From Megasphaera sp. (GTDB lineage Bacteria > Bacillota > Negativicutes > Veillonellales > Megasphaeraceae), in NCBI GenBank assembly GCA_022649055.1, contig JALCNL010000022.1, positions 1 to 33,318 of the forward strand: DNA of 33,318 nucleotides, read 5' to 3'. Each line of letters opens with the position of its first letter. Within the stretch, counting starts at the first letter, position 1. Positions 15,297 through 26,818 of this stretch are shown here, piece by piece. The position numbers were made by a program, and so were the translations under genes. The notes under the pieces were generated by a model, which worked only from the letters and a program-made list of their open reading frames with translations, was not told the origin of the DNA and did no database searches.

Positions 15297-15325
15297 ATAA
15301 TAGCATGGTATGTAATAAATGTAAA
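15297..15325 (-). promoter_or_regulatory. Promoter of lysC
   Basis: TTTACA (15320-15325), 17-nt spacer, TATTAT (15297-15302), between the rnpB terminator and lysC. Confidence 0.75.
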
Positions 15326-15349
15326 GTAAGAAAAGTCTCTCTTTTATTA

Positions 15350-15387
15350 AGAAAAAACAGGCTTTTTGCTTAAAGTAAAAAGCCTGT
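15350..15387 (-). terminator. Intrinsic terminator of rnpB
   Basis: Minus strand ACAGGCTTTTT/AAAAAGCCTGT (15377-15387 with 15357-15367) followed by TTTTTTC. It lies just past the rnpB 3' end. Confidence 0.9.
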
Positions 15388-15395
15388 ACCATTCG

Positions 15396-15747
15396 CAGAT
15401 GAGTAATCAGTAAGCCGAGTTTTGTTCTGCTTGCGCAGCAGCAATCATCTGTCTAGGCGTAACATTGCTGTTACGCTCAAGCGACACAACCCGGAAGATC
15501 AGCGGGCCGCTTCATCCCTTCCCTATTCGGTCTTGCTCCAGATGGGGTTTGCCTAGCCGGTAAGTTACCTTACCGCTGGTACGCTCTTACCGCACCGTTC
15601 CACCCTTACCACGTACGTGGCGGTACACATTTCTGTGGCACTGTCCCTAAAGTTGCCTTCGCCGGACGTTATCCGGCATCCTGCCCTATGGAGCTCGGAC
15701 TTTCCTCCAATATTCACATACTGGCGATTGCTTTTCATACTCATCCC
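15396..15747 (-). ncRNA. rnpB: RNase P RNA, bacterial type A
   Basis: Catalytic RNA of RNase P, which trims tRNA 5' leaders. Conserved blocks in order on the minus strand: GAGGAAAGTCCGAGCTCC, CAGGATGCCGGATAACG, GCCACAGAAA, AAGGGTGGAACGGTGCGGTAAGAG (read around 15580-15610), AGGCAAACCCCATC, and near the end AGAACAAAACTCGGCTTAC. The ends pair as helix P1: GATGAGTA (15738-15745) with TACTCATC (15398-15405), which fixes the boundaries to within a few bases. An ORF of 71 codons overlapping it is not coding. Confidence 0.96.
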
Positions 15748-15751
15748 AATT

Positions 15752-15780
15752 AGATTATCATAAAATGTCGGCCCGGTCAA
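15752..15780 (-). promoter_or_regulatory. Promoter of rnpB
   Basis: TTGACC (15775-15780), 17-nt spacer, TAATCT (15752-15757). The -35 overlaps the end of thiE. Predicted start about 15747 agrees with the P1 boundary of the RNA. Confidence 0.8.
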
Positions 15781-16439
15781 ACAGATTTTTTACTAATTTC
15801 AATCAATTCCCGCAAATGAGTTACCGCCGATGTTATGTCTGGTTGTGAAACAATGGCACTAATCATAGCAAAAAGACGAAAACCTTGTTGATATAAACTG
15901 CTAATGTTTTCTGTCTCTATTCCACCAATAGCAACAACCGGAATCGGGCATTCATGCAATGCATAGGAAACAGCATCTGCCGTCACAACCGGATTGGCAT
16001 CTTTTTTGGACTGTGTAGGAAACATAGGTCCAAAACCCACATAATCCGCACCATCGAGAACCGCTGCATGAATCTCTTCAACCGTATTAGTAGATACTCC
16101 GATTATCATATCCGGCCCTGCTATCTTACGTGCAATGGCAAACGGCGCATCATCTTGTCCGACATGAATACCATCAGCACCGCAGGCAATTGCCAGATCA
16201 ACGGAGTCATTCATAATAAACGTCACCCCATGTTGGCGGCACATTTCCGCAATAGCTGTTCCTTCTGCATATTTTTGACGCCATGTCTTATTCTTCTCAC
16301 GATATTGAATAATTTTTACGCCTGCATCTATAACGGCTGCTGCCGTTTCAAGATTATTCCGACCCAATGACAGTGATTCTCCTAAAATAGCATACAAAGG
16401 TTCATTTTTCAGTTGCTCCATCTGTTTTGTTCTGCTCAT
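15777..16439 (-). CDS. thiE: Thiamine-phosphate synthase
   Basis: 220 aa TIM-barrel enzyme joining HMP-pyrophosphate and the thiazole phosphate to thiamine phosphate. Signatures: IQYREKN, FIMNDSVDLAIACGADGIHVGQDD, IIGVSTNT, GADYVGFGPMFPTQSK, VVAIGGI. The ATG at 16437-16439 has AAAGGAAG upstream. The frame opens earlier at 16469, but the extra residues lack a ribosome-binding site. No other thi gene and no TPP riboswitch is nearby. It may follow the nif3-like gene 44 nt upstream as the last gene of the dnaG-rpoD cluster. Confidence 0.95.
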   Translation of the reverse strand: MSRTKQMEQLKNEPLYAILGESLSLGRNNLETAAAVIDAGVKIIQYREKNKTWRQKYAEGTAIAEMCRQHGVTFIMNDSVDLAIACGADGIHVGQDDAPFAIARKIAGPDMIIGVSTNTVEEIHAAVLDGADYVGFGPMFPTQSKKDANPVVTADAVSYALHECPIPVVAIGGIETENISSLYQQGFRLFAMISAIVSQPDITSAVTHLRELIEISKKSV

Positions 16440-16483
16440 GATATTCTTCCTTTCTCCCTGCACGAACAATCATCTTTAGTGTA

Positions 16484-17602
16484 TCAGCAATGTTTAAAAA
16501 TATCGCAGCTGGTCCTATCTTCTTTCCAAGCAACCTCCCAGTTTCGTTCTATAGACGCAGTCTGTAATCTTTGCAGTAAAACAGTCATAGACGATCTTTC
16601 TGTACCAAAATGACCGCCATCAGCAATAACAATGCCTAATTTTACCGCTTCCTGCGCTTCATGATACTTCACGTCGCCTGTAAGATATAAATCTGCGCCG
16701 GCCTGCTTAGCCTGCTTAAGTAACGATGCTCCCGCTCCACCGCAAAGAGCTACTTTTTTTATTGGCAAGCCTTCGCTGCCGGCATATGATAATATTTGAA
16801 TATGAAGAGCACGCTTTATTTTTCGCAATACGATACGAGCTTCTTCCGGTTCATTCAGGCTGCCAATGCGGCCCAACGCATACGTTCTGCCTTTATTGAC
16901 CATAGGATATATGTCAAAAGCGGGTTCTTCATAGGGATGAACCATCTTTACAGCGGATACTACAAGGCTGAGTCTCGATTCGGGAATAATGGTTTCCACG
17001 CGGATTTCTGCAGTTTTCTCTAATCTGTTGATTTCTCCAATAAAAGGATGTGTTCCTGCCAGCGGTTTAAACTGTCCTTCACCGGAAACGGAAAACATGC
17101 AGTGGCTGTATTTCCCGATAAATCCGGCACCGGCTTCTCCCAAAGCCTGCCGTACGGTATCTTCATAATTTCGGGGAACATATACAACAAACTTATATAA
17201 CGCTTCTTTCTTTACCGGAATAAGACCTTCCACCTCTTTCAATCCAATTTGCTCAGCCAGTATATCATTAACACCGCCTTCGGCACTATCCCAATTTGTA
17301 TGCGCGCTATACACCGCAATATGATGAACTAGGAGTTTTTGCAATAATCGTCCATCATATGTATCCGTACGGATAGCTGCGAGTTTATTAAAAATCACAG
17401 GATGATGACTGATAATAAGATCTATATTGTGATGAGCTGCATAATCTACATTTTCCATCGTTACATCAAGCGTTACCATAGCGGACTGAATCTCATCATC
17501 AGGATTTCCCAGCAGCAATCCCGGATTATCCCATGATTCTGCAAGTTCCGGTGGAGCAAAGGATTCCATAAGACGAATTATTTTTTGCAATTGTACAGCC
17601 AT
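16484..17602 (-). CDS. Nif3-like dinuclear metal centre protein (YqfO type)
   Basis: 372 aa, the long form with an inserted PII-like domain (about 130-230: KFVVYVPRNYEDTVRQALGEAGAG...). The flanking Nif3 core binds two metal ions: LIISHHPVIF near the N-terminus, ALCGGAGASLL, TGDVKYHEAQEA and IADGGHFGTE near the C-terminus. The family is hexameric and widely conserved, often described as a GTP cyclohydrolase I type 2-like protein, but its true function is unsettled. It overlaps the trmK end by 25 bp and follows it as in Bacillus. The ribosome-binding site is GGAGGA. Confidence 0.93.
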   Translation of the reverse strand: MAVQLQKIIRLMESFAPPELAESWDNPGLLLGNPDDEIQSAMVTLDVTMENVDYAAHHNIDLIISHHPVIFNKLAAIRTDTYDGRLLQKLLVHHIAVYSAHTNWDSAEGGVNDILAEQIGLKEVEGLIPVKKEALYKFVVYVPRNYEDTVRQALGEAGAGFIGKYSHCMFSVSGEGQFKPLAGTHPFIGEINRLEKTAEIRVETIIPESRLSLVVSAVKMVHPYEEPAFDIYPMVNKGRTYALGRIGSLNEPEEARIVLRKIKRALHIQILSYAGSEGLPIKKVALCGGAGASLLKQAKQAGADLYLTGDVKYHEAQEAVKLGIVIADGGHFGTERSSMTVLLQRLQTASIERNWEVAWKEDRTSCDIFKHC

Positions 17603-18276
17603 TTTTTTTCCTCCAATACAGTAATATGTGCTTGAACTTCTTTTATTTGTTTCGTTGCATCAAATTTACTTTTCTGAAGCCCTGCACGTATCACCTTATA
17701 TTTTTCAATCAACTGGCAAATCAACGTCGACAACAACGGACCTTGCTTTTCCCAATTCACCGGACCGATTTCATATTGCCATTCCTCCAAAGACGCTCGG
17801 TGTCCTGGGACAGCATATATGATTTCGTATAAATGATTATCCTCAAAGACAAGCCTTTCGTTCTCAATATGCCAATCTATTTCATATATATAACGCCGTA
17901 CGTGAGAAACATCCCTCATCGGCTGAATGATTAAATAAGACAACGTACTGCATATATCCGGTGCTTCCGACAGCAATTGACAAATCAACAATCCTCCCAT
18001 GCCACAGAAAACGATGCCGTCTACTTCACCGGGCTGGATACACTGCAATCCATTTCCCAACCGACAAGAAACACGGTCAAGCACCCCTAATTGAACAATA
18101 TGTTCTTTAGCCGCTGCCAGCGGCCCAGGAGCTATGTCTACCGCTATAGCCTCCGGGGAAATTCCATTGACACAGGCAATAGCAGGAATGTATCCATGAT
18201 CTGTCCCTATATCGGCAATACGGGTGTTTGGTACCACTAAAGATAATGCTGATGCTAAACGCTTAGATAACCTCAT
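17578..18276 (-). CDS. trmK: tRNA (adenine(22)-N1)-methyltransferase
   Basis: 232 aa SAM-dependent methyltransferase. The Rossmann motif I is IADIGTDHGYIPA; DIAPGPLAAAKEHI follows, then a glycine-rich GMGGLLICQLL and LIIQPMRDVSHVRRYI. This is the TrmK pattern, and a coiled-coil-like C-terminus (FDATKQIKEVQAHITVLEEKK) is also typical. It methylates N1 of A22 in some tRNAs. ATG at 18276 or 18285 are both possible starts; I chose the inner one, which has AGGATGAG at better spacing. The trmK-nif3 pair downstream of rpoD is conserved in Firmicutes. Confidence 0.92.
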   Translation of the reverse strand: MRLSKRLASALSLVVPNTRIADIGTDHGYIPAIACVNGISPEAIAVDIAPGPLAAAKEHIVQLGVLDRVSCRLGNGLQCIQPGEVDGIVFCGMGGLLICQLLSEAPDICSTLSYLIIQPMRDVSHVRRYIYEIDWHIENERLVFEDNHLYEIIYAVPGHRASLEEWQYEIGPVNWEKQGPLLSTLICQLIEKYKVIRAGLQKSKFDATKQIKEVQAHITVLEEKKWLYNCKK

Positions 18277-18305
18277 AGAACTCATCCTGTCTGAAATTTG
18301 ATATC

Positions 18306-18333
18306 AAAAAAGCTATTTCCAGAGGAAATAGCT
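18306..18333 (-). terminator. Intrinsic terminator after the tRNA
   Basis: Minus strand GCTATTTCC-TCT-GGAAATAGC followed by TTTTTTG. It ends the rpoD-tRNA transcript or the tRNA alone, 12 nt past CCA. Confidence 0.9.
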
Positions 18334-18344
18334 TCTTTTATTCA

Positions 18345-18419
18345 TGGTGGGCCCACCTGGGATCGAACCAGGGACCAACCGGTTATGAGCCGGTGGCTCT
18401 ACCGCTGAGCTATAGGCCC
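18345..18419 (-). tRNA. tRNA with CAU anticodon (Ile2 favoured, or elongator Met)
   Basis: 75 nt including an encoded CCA. Acceptor GGGCCTA/TGGGCCC; D arm GCTC-AGCGGTA-GAGC; anticodon arm ACCGG-CTCATAA-CCGGT; T arm CCTGG-TTCGATC-CCAGG. The loop reads CAT. C4-G69 and C5-G68 are features of tRNA-Ile2, whose C34 is changed to lysidine by TilS, whereas E. coli elongator Met has other pairs there. Hence I favour Ile2 (AUA decoding), but annotation pipelines may call it Met. It is not an initiator: the acceptor starts with a G-C pair. Confidence 0.93.
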
Positions 18420-18491
18420 GGGCCGTAAGGTCATCAAACCTTACTCGAATAGTATACGCTAATAACACCGAGCCGTCAAGACTTGAATTTA

Positions 18492-19796
18492 TTATAAAAA
18501 ATCTTTAATCTTTTCGCGCTTGCCCCAATTACGTAGTTTACTAAGAGCTTTTCCTTCAATTTGGCGAATACGTTCCCGCGTAACATTGAAATGCTGTCCG
18601 ACTTCTTCTAAGGTCCGCGGTCTGCCGTCCTTTAACCCAAAACGAAGATATAGCACTTTACGTTCACGTTCTGTAAGACACGAAAACACATCTTCAATTT
18701 GTTCTTTCAGTAAAATAAAAGAAGCTGCATCATCAGGAGCAACCGCTTCCTGATCTTCAATAAAATCACCCAAATGAGAATCCTCTTCTTCCCCAATAGG
18801 CGTTTCCAAAGAAACCGGCTCCTGGGCAATTTTCATAATTTCCCGCACACGTTCTACAGAAATCCCCATTTTATCAGCAATTTCTTCCGGCAACGGTTCT
18901 CGACCTTTATCCTGCAACAATTGCCGGGAAATCCGGATAAGTTTGTTGATTGTTTCCACCATATGCACTGGAATTCGAATAGTCCGTGCTTGATCGGCTA
19001 TCGCCCGGGTAATTGCCTGCCTGATCCACCATGTAGCATAGGTACTGAATTTATATCCTTTACTGTAATCAAATTTATCTACCGCTTTTAGTAGTCCCAG
19101 ATTCCCCTCCTGAATCAAATCCAGAAACAACATCCCCCGCCCTACATAACGTTTTGCAATACTGACAACAAGTCGCAGATTAGCATCTGTCAGTTTCTTT
19201 TTAGCAATAACGCCGACATGAATATCATCTTGTTCCGCTTCCGGCGCATTTCCCTTTTCGATTGCTTTTGCCAGAGAAATTTCTTCATCTGCCGACAACA
19301 GCGGTACTCTACCTATTTCTTTTAAATACATGCGAACCGGATCATCTATATTAACCCCTTCGGGAACGGTCAAATCAACTGCTGACAAATCCGTATCCGA
19401 TAACTTTTCATTATCTTCTTCATCCAAATCCTCATTTGGATTAACCTGATCGACTTCTCCCAGTATATCAATGCCTTTTTCTGCAAAGGTTTCATACATT
19501 TTATCAATCTGGTCTGGTGTCAACTCATCCTCTTCCATGACATTCATGATTTCAGTATATGTCAGATTTCCTTTTTTCTGACCTTCGGTTATTAATTGCT
19601 GGATGTGGGAGACCGCTAATAATTTACGTTCTTCCTCTGTTAATTGTGAAATATCCACTTTGTCCTTTTTAGATGACTTTTTTTTCGTTGATTTTTTCAT
19701 AGATTTTGTATTCTTTTTCCTTATAATAGTATCTGCTTCCTCAGCAATATTTATATTTGCGTCTTTCAATTCCGCTGTTTTCTTCATTTTCACCAT
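18492..19796 (-). CDS. rpoD: RNA polymerase primary sigma factor (sigma-70/SigA)
   Basis: 434 aa. A lysine-rich N-terminus and region 1.1 (about 55-120) are followed by [21 protein letters not shown] (region 1.2), [65 protein letters not shown] (region 2), region 3, and [19 protein letters not shown] (4.2). It lacks the large non-conserved insert of E. coli RpoD and so resembles Firmicute SigA. The start at 19794-19796 has AAGGAG 9 nt upstream; the open frame reaches back into dnaG. Downstream of dnaG with a 23-nt gap, the classic macromolecular-synthesis arrangement without rpsU. Confidence 0.97.
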   Translation of the reverse strand: MVKMKKTAELKDANINIAEEADTIIRKKNTKSMKKSTKKKSSKKDKVDISQLTEEERKLLAVSHIQQLITEGQKKGNLTYTEIMNVMEEDELTPDQIDKMYETFAEKGIDILGEVDQVNPNEDLDEEDNEKLSDTDLSAVDLTVPEGVNIDDPVRMYLKEIGRVPLLSADEEISLAKAIEKGNAPEAEQDDIHVGVIAKKKLTDANLRLVVSIAKRYVGRGMLFLDLIQEGNLGLLKAVDKFDYSKGYKFSTYATWWIRQAITRAIADQARTIRIPVHMVETINKLIRISRQLLQDKGREPLPEEIADKMGISVERVREIMKIAQEPVSLETPIGEEEDSHLGDFIEDQEAVAPDDAASFILLKEQIEDVFSCLTERERKVLYLRFGLKDGRPRTLEEVGQHFNVTRERIRQIEGKALSKLRNWGKREKIKDFL

Positions 19797-19819
19797 GATG
19801 TACAGCTCCTTCCTCCCTT

Positions 19820-21610
19820 TCATGACCACTTCTTCATTTCTTCTTTTATTCGCTTGCATTCAGTCAATTCTTCAACAAACCGCGTGTCACCACTGTGACT
19901 GAACGCAGCAGCCTTTTTACTGTGGATTTCATACCGCTTCTGCAATTCTGCCAAGCGGAACCGTTTAACGTAATCCATTAATACGGCTTCATCCATAGGA
20001 ATATCCTGCAGAACCATAATACGAGCCAATTCCTCGGACTCCTCAGGGGTCAATTTCTCTTGGATGTCCGATTTTGTGTACATCCCTTGGTGTCCATAAA
20101 CATTCAATACTATTTGATAAATATTACGGCGTTTTTCATTCATAAAAAATTCTACATCAATTTTAGCTTGAATGCGTTCGCAGGCTTTAGGCTGTTCCAT
20201 CAGAAAACGGAGTATGTTTTCTTCGGCTACAGCCATTGTCCCGGTTCCCCTGGCAGCCATATTTTTATCTGAAATGTCCTTAGATACATGGACCTGTAAT
20301 TGGCCGGTTTCAGGGTGTTGCGCGATATATTTATTAAACTCACTGCGAACAGCACTTTCATCAATTTGAAGTTGTCTTGCTGTTTTCGTCAAAAAAGCTT
20401 CTAGTATAATTCGATTATCTACCGCTGCCAAAGCGGGCATAATCATTGTCGTTACTGCAGCTTTCCCTTCCAGCGTGCTGCTGTCATACTGCTGCATCGC
20501 CGTCTGAAGCATGTAATCGAGTACATTCGGAGCATCATTAACAGCTGTCCGGAATGCATCGGGTCCTGCACTGTTAATGTATTCATCAGGATCCTTCCCC
20601 TGCGGCAGTGAAACAACGCGAATACGCATTCCCATGCCCCGAACAATTTCCATCGCACGCAACGTTGCCTTACGACCGGCAGTATCCATATCATAGGATA
20701 AGATAAGTTCTTTTGCCTGCCGCTGCAGGATGCGGGCTTGCTCAGTGGTAAAAGAGGTTCCCAAAGAAGCCACTACATTAGAAATTCCTCGGTTATGAGC
20801 CGCAATAACATCCATATACCCTTCCACCAGGATAACATTTTGTTGTTCATAAATAGATTTATGAGCAATATCCATGGCGAATAAAAGACGGCGCTTGTTA
20901 AATATAGGAGTTTCCGGAGAATTTAAATATTTTGGCTTACCGTCATCAAGAACACGGCCGCCAAAGCCTACTATTCTTCCCCGACCATCCTTGATGGGAA
21001 AAATAACACGATTACGAAACGCATCATAAAAGCGGCCGTTTTTTTCCTTAGCTAAGCCCAGCGTTACCAGCAAGGTTCCTGAAATTCCTTTTTTCATAAA
21101 TGCTTCGGTCAATTTATTCCAACTGTCTGGTGCATATCCTAGTTTAAAACGAAGGATCGTGTCATCGTCTAAATGCCGTTTATGAAAATAATCCAGTCCC
21201 GTTGTACCATAATGTGTCTTCAGCAAACAATTATGGTAAAAATTCCCAGCCATTTCGTTCACTTCATATAATTGCGCTATTTTCCTTTCTCGTTCGATTT
21301 CTTGCGCTGACTTTTCTATAACCGGAAGCGGAATATGCGCTCTTTCTGCTAATCGGGTCACCGCTTCGCCAAAAGTCAAATTTTCTTTCATCATTATAAA
21401 TTTAAATACATCTCCAGAAGCATGACAACCAAAACAATAAAAAAATCCCTTATCGGAGGCTACACTGAAAGAAGCTGTTTTTTCGTTATGGAAAGGACAG
21501 CAGGCCCAAAAGTTACGCCCTTGTCGTTTCAGCGAAACATAATCAGATATAACGCTGACAATATCATTAGCCTGCCGAACCTGTTCAATAAATTCATTGG
21601 AAAACTTCAC
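19820..21610 (-). CDS. dnaG: DNA primase
   Basis: 596 aa. It makes RNA primers for replication. The zinc-binding domain has C38PFH41 and YCFGC (about 58-62). The catalytic Toprim core (about 250-340) shows [13 protein letters not shown] and [13 protein letters not shown]. The C-terminal part (about 450-596) would bind DnaB helicase. I prefer the GTG at 21608-21610, which is 5 nt after AGGTGA; the alternative GTG three codons earlier lies inside that ribosome-binding site. First gene of the dnaG-rpoD-trmK-nif3 block. Confidence 0.97.
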   Translation of the reverse strand: MKFSNEFIEQVRQANDIVSVISDYVSLKRQGRNFWACCPFHNEKTASFSVASDKGFFYCFGCHASGDVFKFIMMKENLTFGEAVTRLAERAHIPLPVIEKSAQEIERERKIAQLYEVNEMAGNFYHNCLLKTHYGTTGLDYFHKRHLDDDTILRFKLGYAPDSWNKLTEAFMKKGISGTLLVTLGLAKEKNGRFYDAFRNRVIFPIKDGRGRIVGFGGRVLDDGKPKYLNSPETPIFNKRRLLFAMDIAHKSIYEQQNVILVEGYMDVIAAHNRGISNVVASLGTSFTTEQARILQRQAKELILSYDMDTAGRKATLRAMEIVRGMGMRIRVVSLPQGKDPDEYINSAGPDAFRTAVNDAPNVLDYMLQTAMQQYDSSTLEGKAAVTTMIMPALAAVDNRIILEAFLTKTARQLQIDESAVRSEFNKYIAQHPETGQLQVHVSKDISDKNMAARGTGTMAVAEENILRFLMEQPKACERIQAKIDVEFFMNEKRRNIYQIVLNVYGHQGMYTKSDIQEKLTPEESEELARIMVLQDIPMDEAVLMDYVKRFRLAELQKRYEIHSKKAAAFSHSGDTRFVEELTECKRIKEEMKKWS

Positions 21611-21619
21611 ATCTATCAC

Positions 21620-21953
21620 CTGATAAAGAAATATATTTACTGCCGAATATATATCATTCTTTATAACATATAAAATTCCTGCTTTCTAATTGTATTTAAA
21701 TAGCAATTGAAATATTACATTTCATAATATTCAACGAGGATATTTCCATCATATATACTTATTCCATAAATGTTTCTAATATCCTTTTTTTTATAACAAT
21801 CTTTTTCTAATGACGATACCGGCAATATAAAAAAATTATATCCACTGTTATCATCATATCGGGACAATTCTTAACCATGAAATTATCATTCCACATATAG
21901 ATTTATTGCAAAGCATTTTGTATAATAGATATGTATAAAGTATTGGAAAAAGC
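21620..21953. other. Divergent intergenic region, dnaG / pseudouridine synthase
   Basis: About 330 bp, very A/T-rich, between divergent genes and expected to hold both promoters. On the plus strand TATAAT at 21921-21926 lies about 28 nt before the first ATG, with no good -35. An imperfect dyad around 21706-21733 (TTGAAATATTA / TAATATTCAA) might be an operator. I see no convincing dnaG promoter, small ORF or RNA. Confidence 0.5.
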
Positions 21954-23811
<1,858 letters not shown>

Positions 23812-23828
23812 AAAGCATTTGAATGACA

Positions 23829-23857
23829 TTGATTTTTTTGATTATTTATGTTACACT
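23829..23857 (+). promoter_or_regulatory. Promoter of rpsT
   Basis: TTGATT (23829-23834), 17-nt spacer, TACACT (23852-23857), about 35 nt before the rpsT start codon. Confidence 0.65.
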
Positions 23858-23892
23858 ACTTTAGTGTGTTGTAGATTGAGGAGGTGAATCAA

Positions 23893-24159
23893 TTGCCGCA
23901 AATTAAGTCCAATATTAAAACTATGGAAAAAGACGCAGTTCGTCATGCAAAAAATTCTCAGGTTAAATCTTCTGTTAAAACCGCTATTCGCCGCACTGTA
24001 GAAGCTATCTCTGCAGGTGACGCTGATAACGTTAAAACAGCATTTAACAAGGCCAGCAGCGTTATTGACAGCGCTGCATCCAAGGGCGTTCTCCATAAAA
24101 ACAGTGCAGCTCGTAAAAAATCCCGTCTAGCATCGAAAGTAAATGCTATGGGAAAATAA
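23893..24159 (+). CDS. rpsT: 30S ribosomal protein bS20
   Basis: 88 aa small-subunit protein, helical and Lys/Ala-rich (PQIKSNIKTMEKD, SSVKTAIRRTVEAI, SSVIDSAASKGVLHKNSAARKKSRL). The start is TTG at 23893-23895, 8 nt after GGAGG. The GTG three codons earlier is part of the ribosome-binding site. A TTG start is also used by E. coli rpsT, where the weak codon takes part in autoregulation; whether that holds here is unknown. Own promoter and terminator, so monocistronic. Confidence 0.97.
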   Translation: MPQIKSNIKTMEKDAVRHAKNSQVKSSVKTAIRRTVEAISAGDADNVKTAFNKASSVIDSAASKGVLHKNSAARKKSRLASKVNAMGK

Positions 24160-24174
24160 TTTGAATGCCGACAC

Positions 24175-24202
24175 AGCCCCGTATTATACGGGGCTTGTTT
24201 TA
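24175..24202 (+). terminator. Intrinsic terminator of rpsT
   Basis: AGCCCCGT-attat-ACGGGGCT followed by TGTTTTAT. It ends 22 nt before the MATE gene start, so the latter needs read-through or a promoter not seen. Confidence 0.9.
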
Positions 24203-24223
24203 TATCTATTATCCGGAGGTCCT

Positions 24224-25588
24224 ATGCTATTCCCGCAGCCTGAACAATGCAAACATTTTATGAAATTATTTCCCCCTATTTTTTTAACACAGATAGCCCA
24301 AGTTGGAACTGCTGTTTTCAGCAGTATTTTCAGTGGTCAGGCCGGTACTATAGATTTAGCAGGTGTCGCAGTCGGTGTAAATATATGGTATCCTATTTTT
24401 GCGGGTGTTTCCGGTATATTTTTTGGTATAACCCCTATCCTCGCACAATTAAGAGGCGCTCGAAAATTGGAACGCATCCCTTTTTATATCATGCAAAGCA
24501 TTTATATTGCAGCTTTTTTCTCTTTATTTATACTTGCCGCAGGATATCTCGTAATTGATCCTTTTCTCTCCTGGCTGACGCTGGAACCACCTGTACGGGA
24601 AATTGCCAGTGGATATATGCATGCGCTTGGTATTGGCGTATTTCCTCTATTTATGATAGCGACGCTGCGAAATATAGTCGATGCTCACGGTAAAACCCAT
24701 ATATCCATGACAATTCTCTTACTATACATGGCTATTACTATCGTGTTATTCCGTTTATTGATTTTTGGCGGTATGGGCATTCCTCCCATGGGAGGAGTTG
24801 GCGCAGGATATGCCATTTCAATAGCAGCCTGGATTTCATTGTTTGTTTTTATTATTTTATTTCAAAAATTGGCCCCCTTTAACTCCTATCATATTTGGAC
24901 ACGCTTAAGACCGGTGATGTTTATTTTATGGATACAGCAATTACGTTTAGGATTACCTATTTGCATTGCCATATTTTGTGAAACAAGCCTTTTCAGTATC
25001 GTAGGCCTGTTGATGAGTGAATATGGTACTGTATTTCTCGCCGCCAATCAAGCGGCTATAAGCTACTCTACCCTTACGTATACTGTACCCTGGAGCATCA
25101 GTCTTGCTGCTACAATTGTTGTTGGTTATGAAGTAGGAGCTAAACAATATAAAACAGCGCAGCAATATGCCGTACTTTGTCAAATGACTGCTTTAATTAT
25201 TGCCTGTTTTACCTCTGCGGCAACATTTATTTTTATAAACCCCATTGCATCTCTTTTCACATCTGATACAACTACGTTTATACATATTAAAGCTTTTATA
25301 ACATTTGCTGTTATTTTTGCCTTTTGCGATGCGATGGGCACTCCAGTTCAGGGAATACTGCGCGGATACAAAGATGTAAAAAGCATTACATGGATTGCTT
25401 TTATTACCTATTGGATCATTAGTCTGCCCTTGGGCTTAGGACTATCCCATTGGACTTACTTGGGAGCATATGGATACTGGGTAGGTTTTATTATCAGTCT
25501 GGGAATAGCTGCAATTGCTTACAATACACGGTTATGGGGCCACACAGCATATATATATCAACAAAAAGGAGATCAGCCTAATGATTGA
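24224..25588 (+). CDS. MATE-family multidrug/cation efflux protein
   Basis: 454 aa with about 12 hydrophobic segments, the usual MATE length and topology. Family-like stretches: KLFPPIFLTQIAQVGTAVFSSIFSGQAGTIDLAGVAVG at the N-terminus, PILAQLRGARK, and in the second half AANQAAISYSTLTYTVPWSISLAATIVVGYEVGA and GTPVQGILRGYKDVK. It resembles NorM-type exporters that use Na+ or H+ gradients to expel drugs or metabolites; the substrate is unknown. The ATG at 24224 follows CGGAGG; the frame opens earlier at 24143 but would overlap rpsT. It overlaps the next gene by 8 nt. Confidence 0.92.
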   Translation: MLFPQPEQCKHFMKLFPPIFLTQIAQVGTAVFSSIFSGQAGTIDLAGVAVGVNIWYPIFAGVSGIFFGITPILAQLRGARKLERIPFYIMQSIYIAAFFSLFILAAGYLVIDPFLSWLTLEPPVREIASGYMHALGIGVFPLFMIATLRNIVDAHGKTHISMTILLLYMAITIVLFRLLIFGGMGIPPMGGVGAGYAISIAAWISLFVFIILFQKLAPFNSYHIWTRLRPVMFILWIQQLRLGLPICIAIFCETSLFSIVGLLMSEYGTVFLAANQAAISYSTLTYTVPWSISLAATIVVGYEVGAKQYKTAQQYAVLCQMTALIIACFTSAATFIFINPIASLFTSDTTTFIHIKAFITFAVIFAFCDAMGTPVQGILRGYKDVKSITWIAFITYWIISLPLGLGLSHWTYLGAYGYWVGFIISLGIAAIAYNTRLWGHTAYIYQQKGDQPND

Positions 25589-26813
25589 AAAAAATAAGCT
25601 TCACTCGTATGCTCTTACACTATTAAAAAAAGGAGTTAATTTGCAAAAAAAACAGATACTGGTTGTCAGTGCCCCCGTAGAGTCCAGTAAATTTGTTACC
25701 ATATTAACAGAAGCAGCCTACAACTGCGGTGCTTCACAAGTAATCATAAATTGGCACTGTGATGATACCACACGATTGCAGTATGAATATGAAGCATTAG
25801 AAAAATTTAATCATGTTCCAAATTGGCGCCGTGAATTCAGTCTGCATTACTACCACAAAGGAGCTGCCTTTATCAGTTTGATTTCAGCAAATCCATATTT
25901 AATGAGCCATGTAGATCAGGAAAAAATTTTTTCTTGGCAAAAAGCACAAAATGCAGCTTTAAAAGAATATATAGATGGAATGATGGCATCTAAAGTATCG
26001 TGGCTCGTTGCTGCTGTCCCCAGTACCACATGGGCAAAAATTTTATATCCTGAAATGGATGAAAATAGCGCTTATGAAAGGTTGTGGAAACAAATTTTAT
26101 CTTCCTCTCGTGCCGATGGAATAGATCCGTTACATGACTGGGATAAACATCTGGCTTCTTTGGAAAAACGCCGTAATTGGCTCTCTGATATGCATTTTAA
26201 CAGTTTGCATTATACAAACAACCGGGGAACAGATTTAACGGTCGTGCTGCCCAAACAACATATCTGGCAAGGGGGTACGGAAGAAACAACTTCACATATT
26301 CCTTTCAATGCAAACATTCCTACTGAAGAAGTATATACGGCACCCTTATCCACAGGAACCAGCGGCATCGTCTATAATACAAAACCGCTTGTCTATAATG
26401 GCAATGTCATAGATAATTTTAACCTCACTTTTTGCGATGGACGTATTATCCACCTGCAGGCGGATAAAGGGGAATCTATACTGAAACAATTAATAGAAGT
26501 AGATGACGGCGCTTCTCGTTTGGGGGAAGTAGCACTGATTCCTTACCATTCTCCTATTTCACTTTCAAATGTACTTTTCTACGAAACTTTATTCGACGAA
26601 AATGCTTCTTGCCACTTGGCTTTGGGAAAAGCATATCCTACATGCCTGGTAAACGGTTCCGAATTAAACGAAAATGAACGGAAATCTGCAGGTATAAACG
26701 ACTCTATGATTCACATAGATTTTATGATTGGTTCCGAGGATTTGACGATTATCGGAAAAAAAGAGGATGGAACGGAAATCCCCGTTTTTATAAATGGAGA
26801 TTTTGCAATTTGA
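25581..26813 (+). CDS. M29-family metallo-aminopeptidase
   Basis: 410 aa. Expected metal ligands of the M29 (AmpS/PepS/aminopeptidase T) family are visible: Glu in NIPTEEVYTAP, Glu in LGEVALIP, His in CHLALGKAY, and His/Asp in IHIDFMIGS. A GTDLTVVLP strand precedes them, as usual. It would remove N-terminal amino acids from peptides in the cytoplasm using two divalent metals. The ATG at 25581 has AAGGAG 8 nt upstream; its start overlaps the MATE stop by 8 nt, so the two genes form an operon. A bidirectional hairpin follows. Confidence 0.94.
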   Translation: MIEKNKLHSYALTLLKKGVNLQKKQILVVSAPVESSKFVTILTEAAYNCGASQVIINWHCDDTTRLQYEYEALEKFNHVPNWRREFSLHYYHKGAAFISLISANPYLMSHVDQEKIFSWQKAQNAALKEYIDGMMASKVSWLVAAVPSTTWAKILYPEMDENSAYERLWKQILSSSRADGIDPLHDWDKHLASLEKRRNWLSDMHFNSLHYTNNRGTDLTVVLPKQHIWQGGTEETTSHIPFNANIPTEEVYTAPLSTGTSGIVYNTKPLVYNGNVIDNFNLTFCDGRIIHLQADKGESILKQLIEVDDGASRLGEVALIPYHSPISLSNVLFYETLFDENASCHLALGKAYPTCLVNGSELNENERKSAGINDSMIHIDFMIGSEDLTIIGKKEDGTEIPVFINGDFAI

Positions 26814-26818
26814 TACGT

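Noticed and set aside
15565-15780. 71-codon ORF on the minus strand
   Set aside because: It overlaps RNase P RNA and the rnpB promoter.
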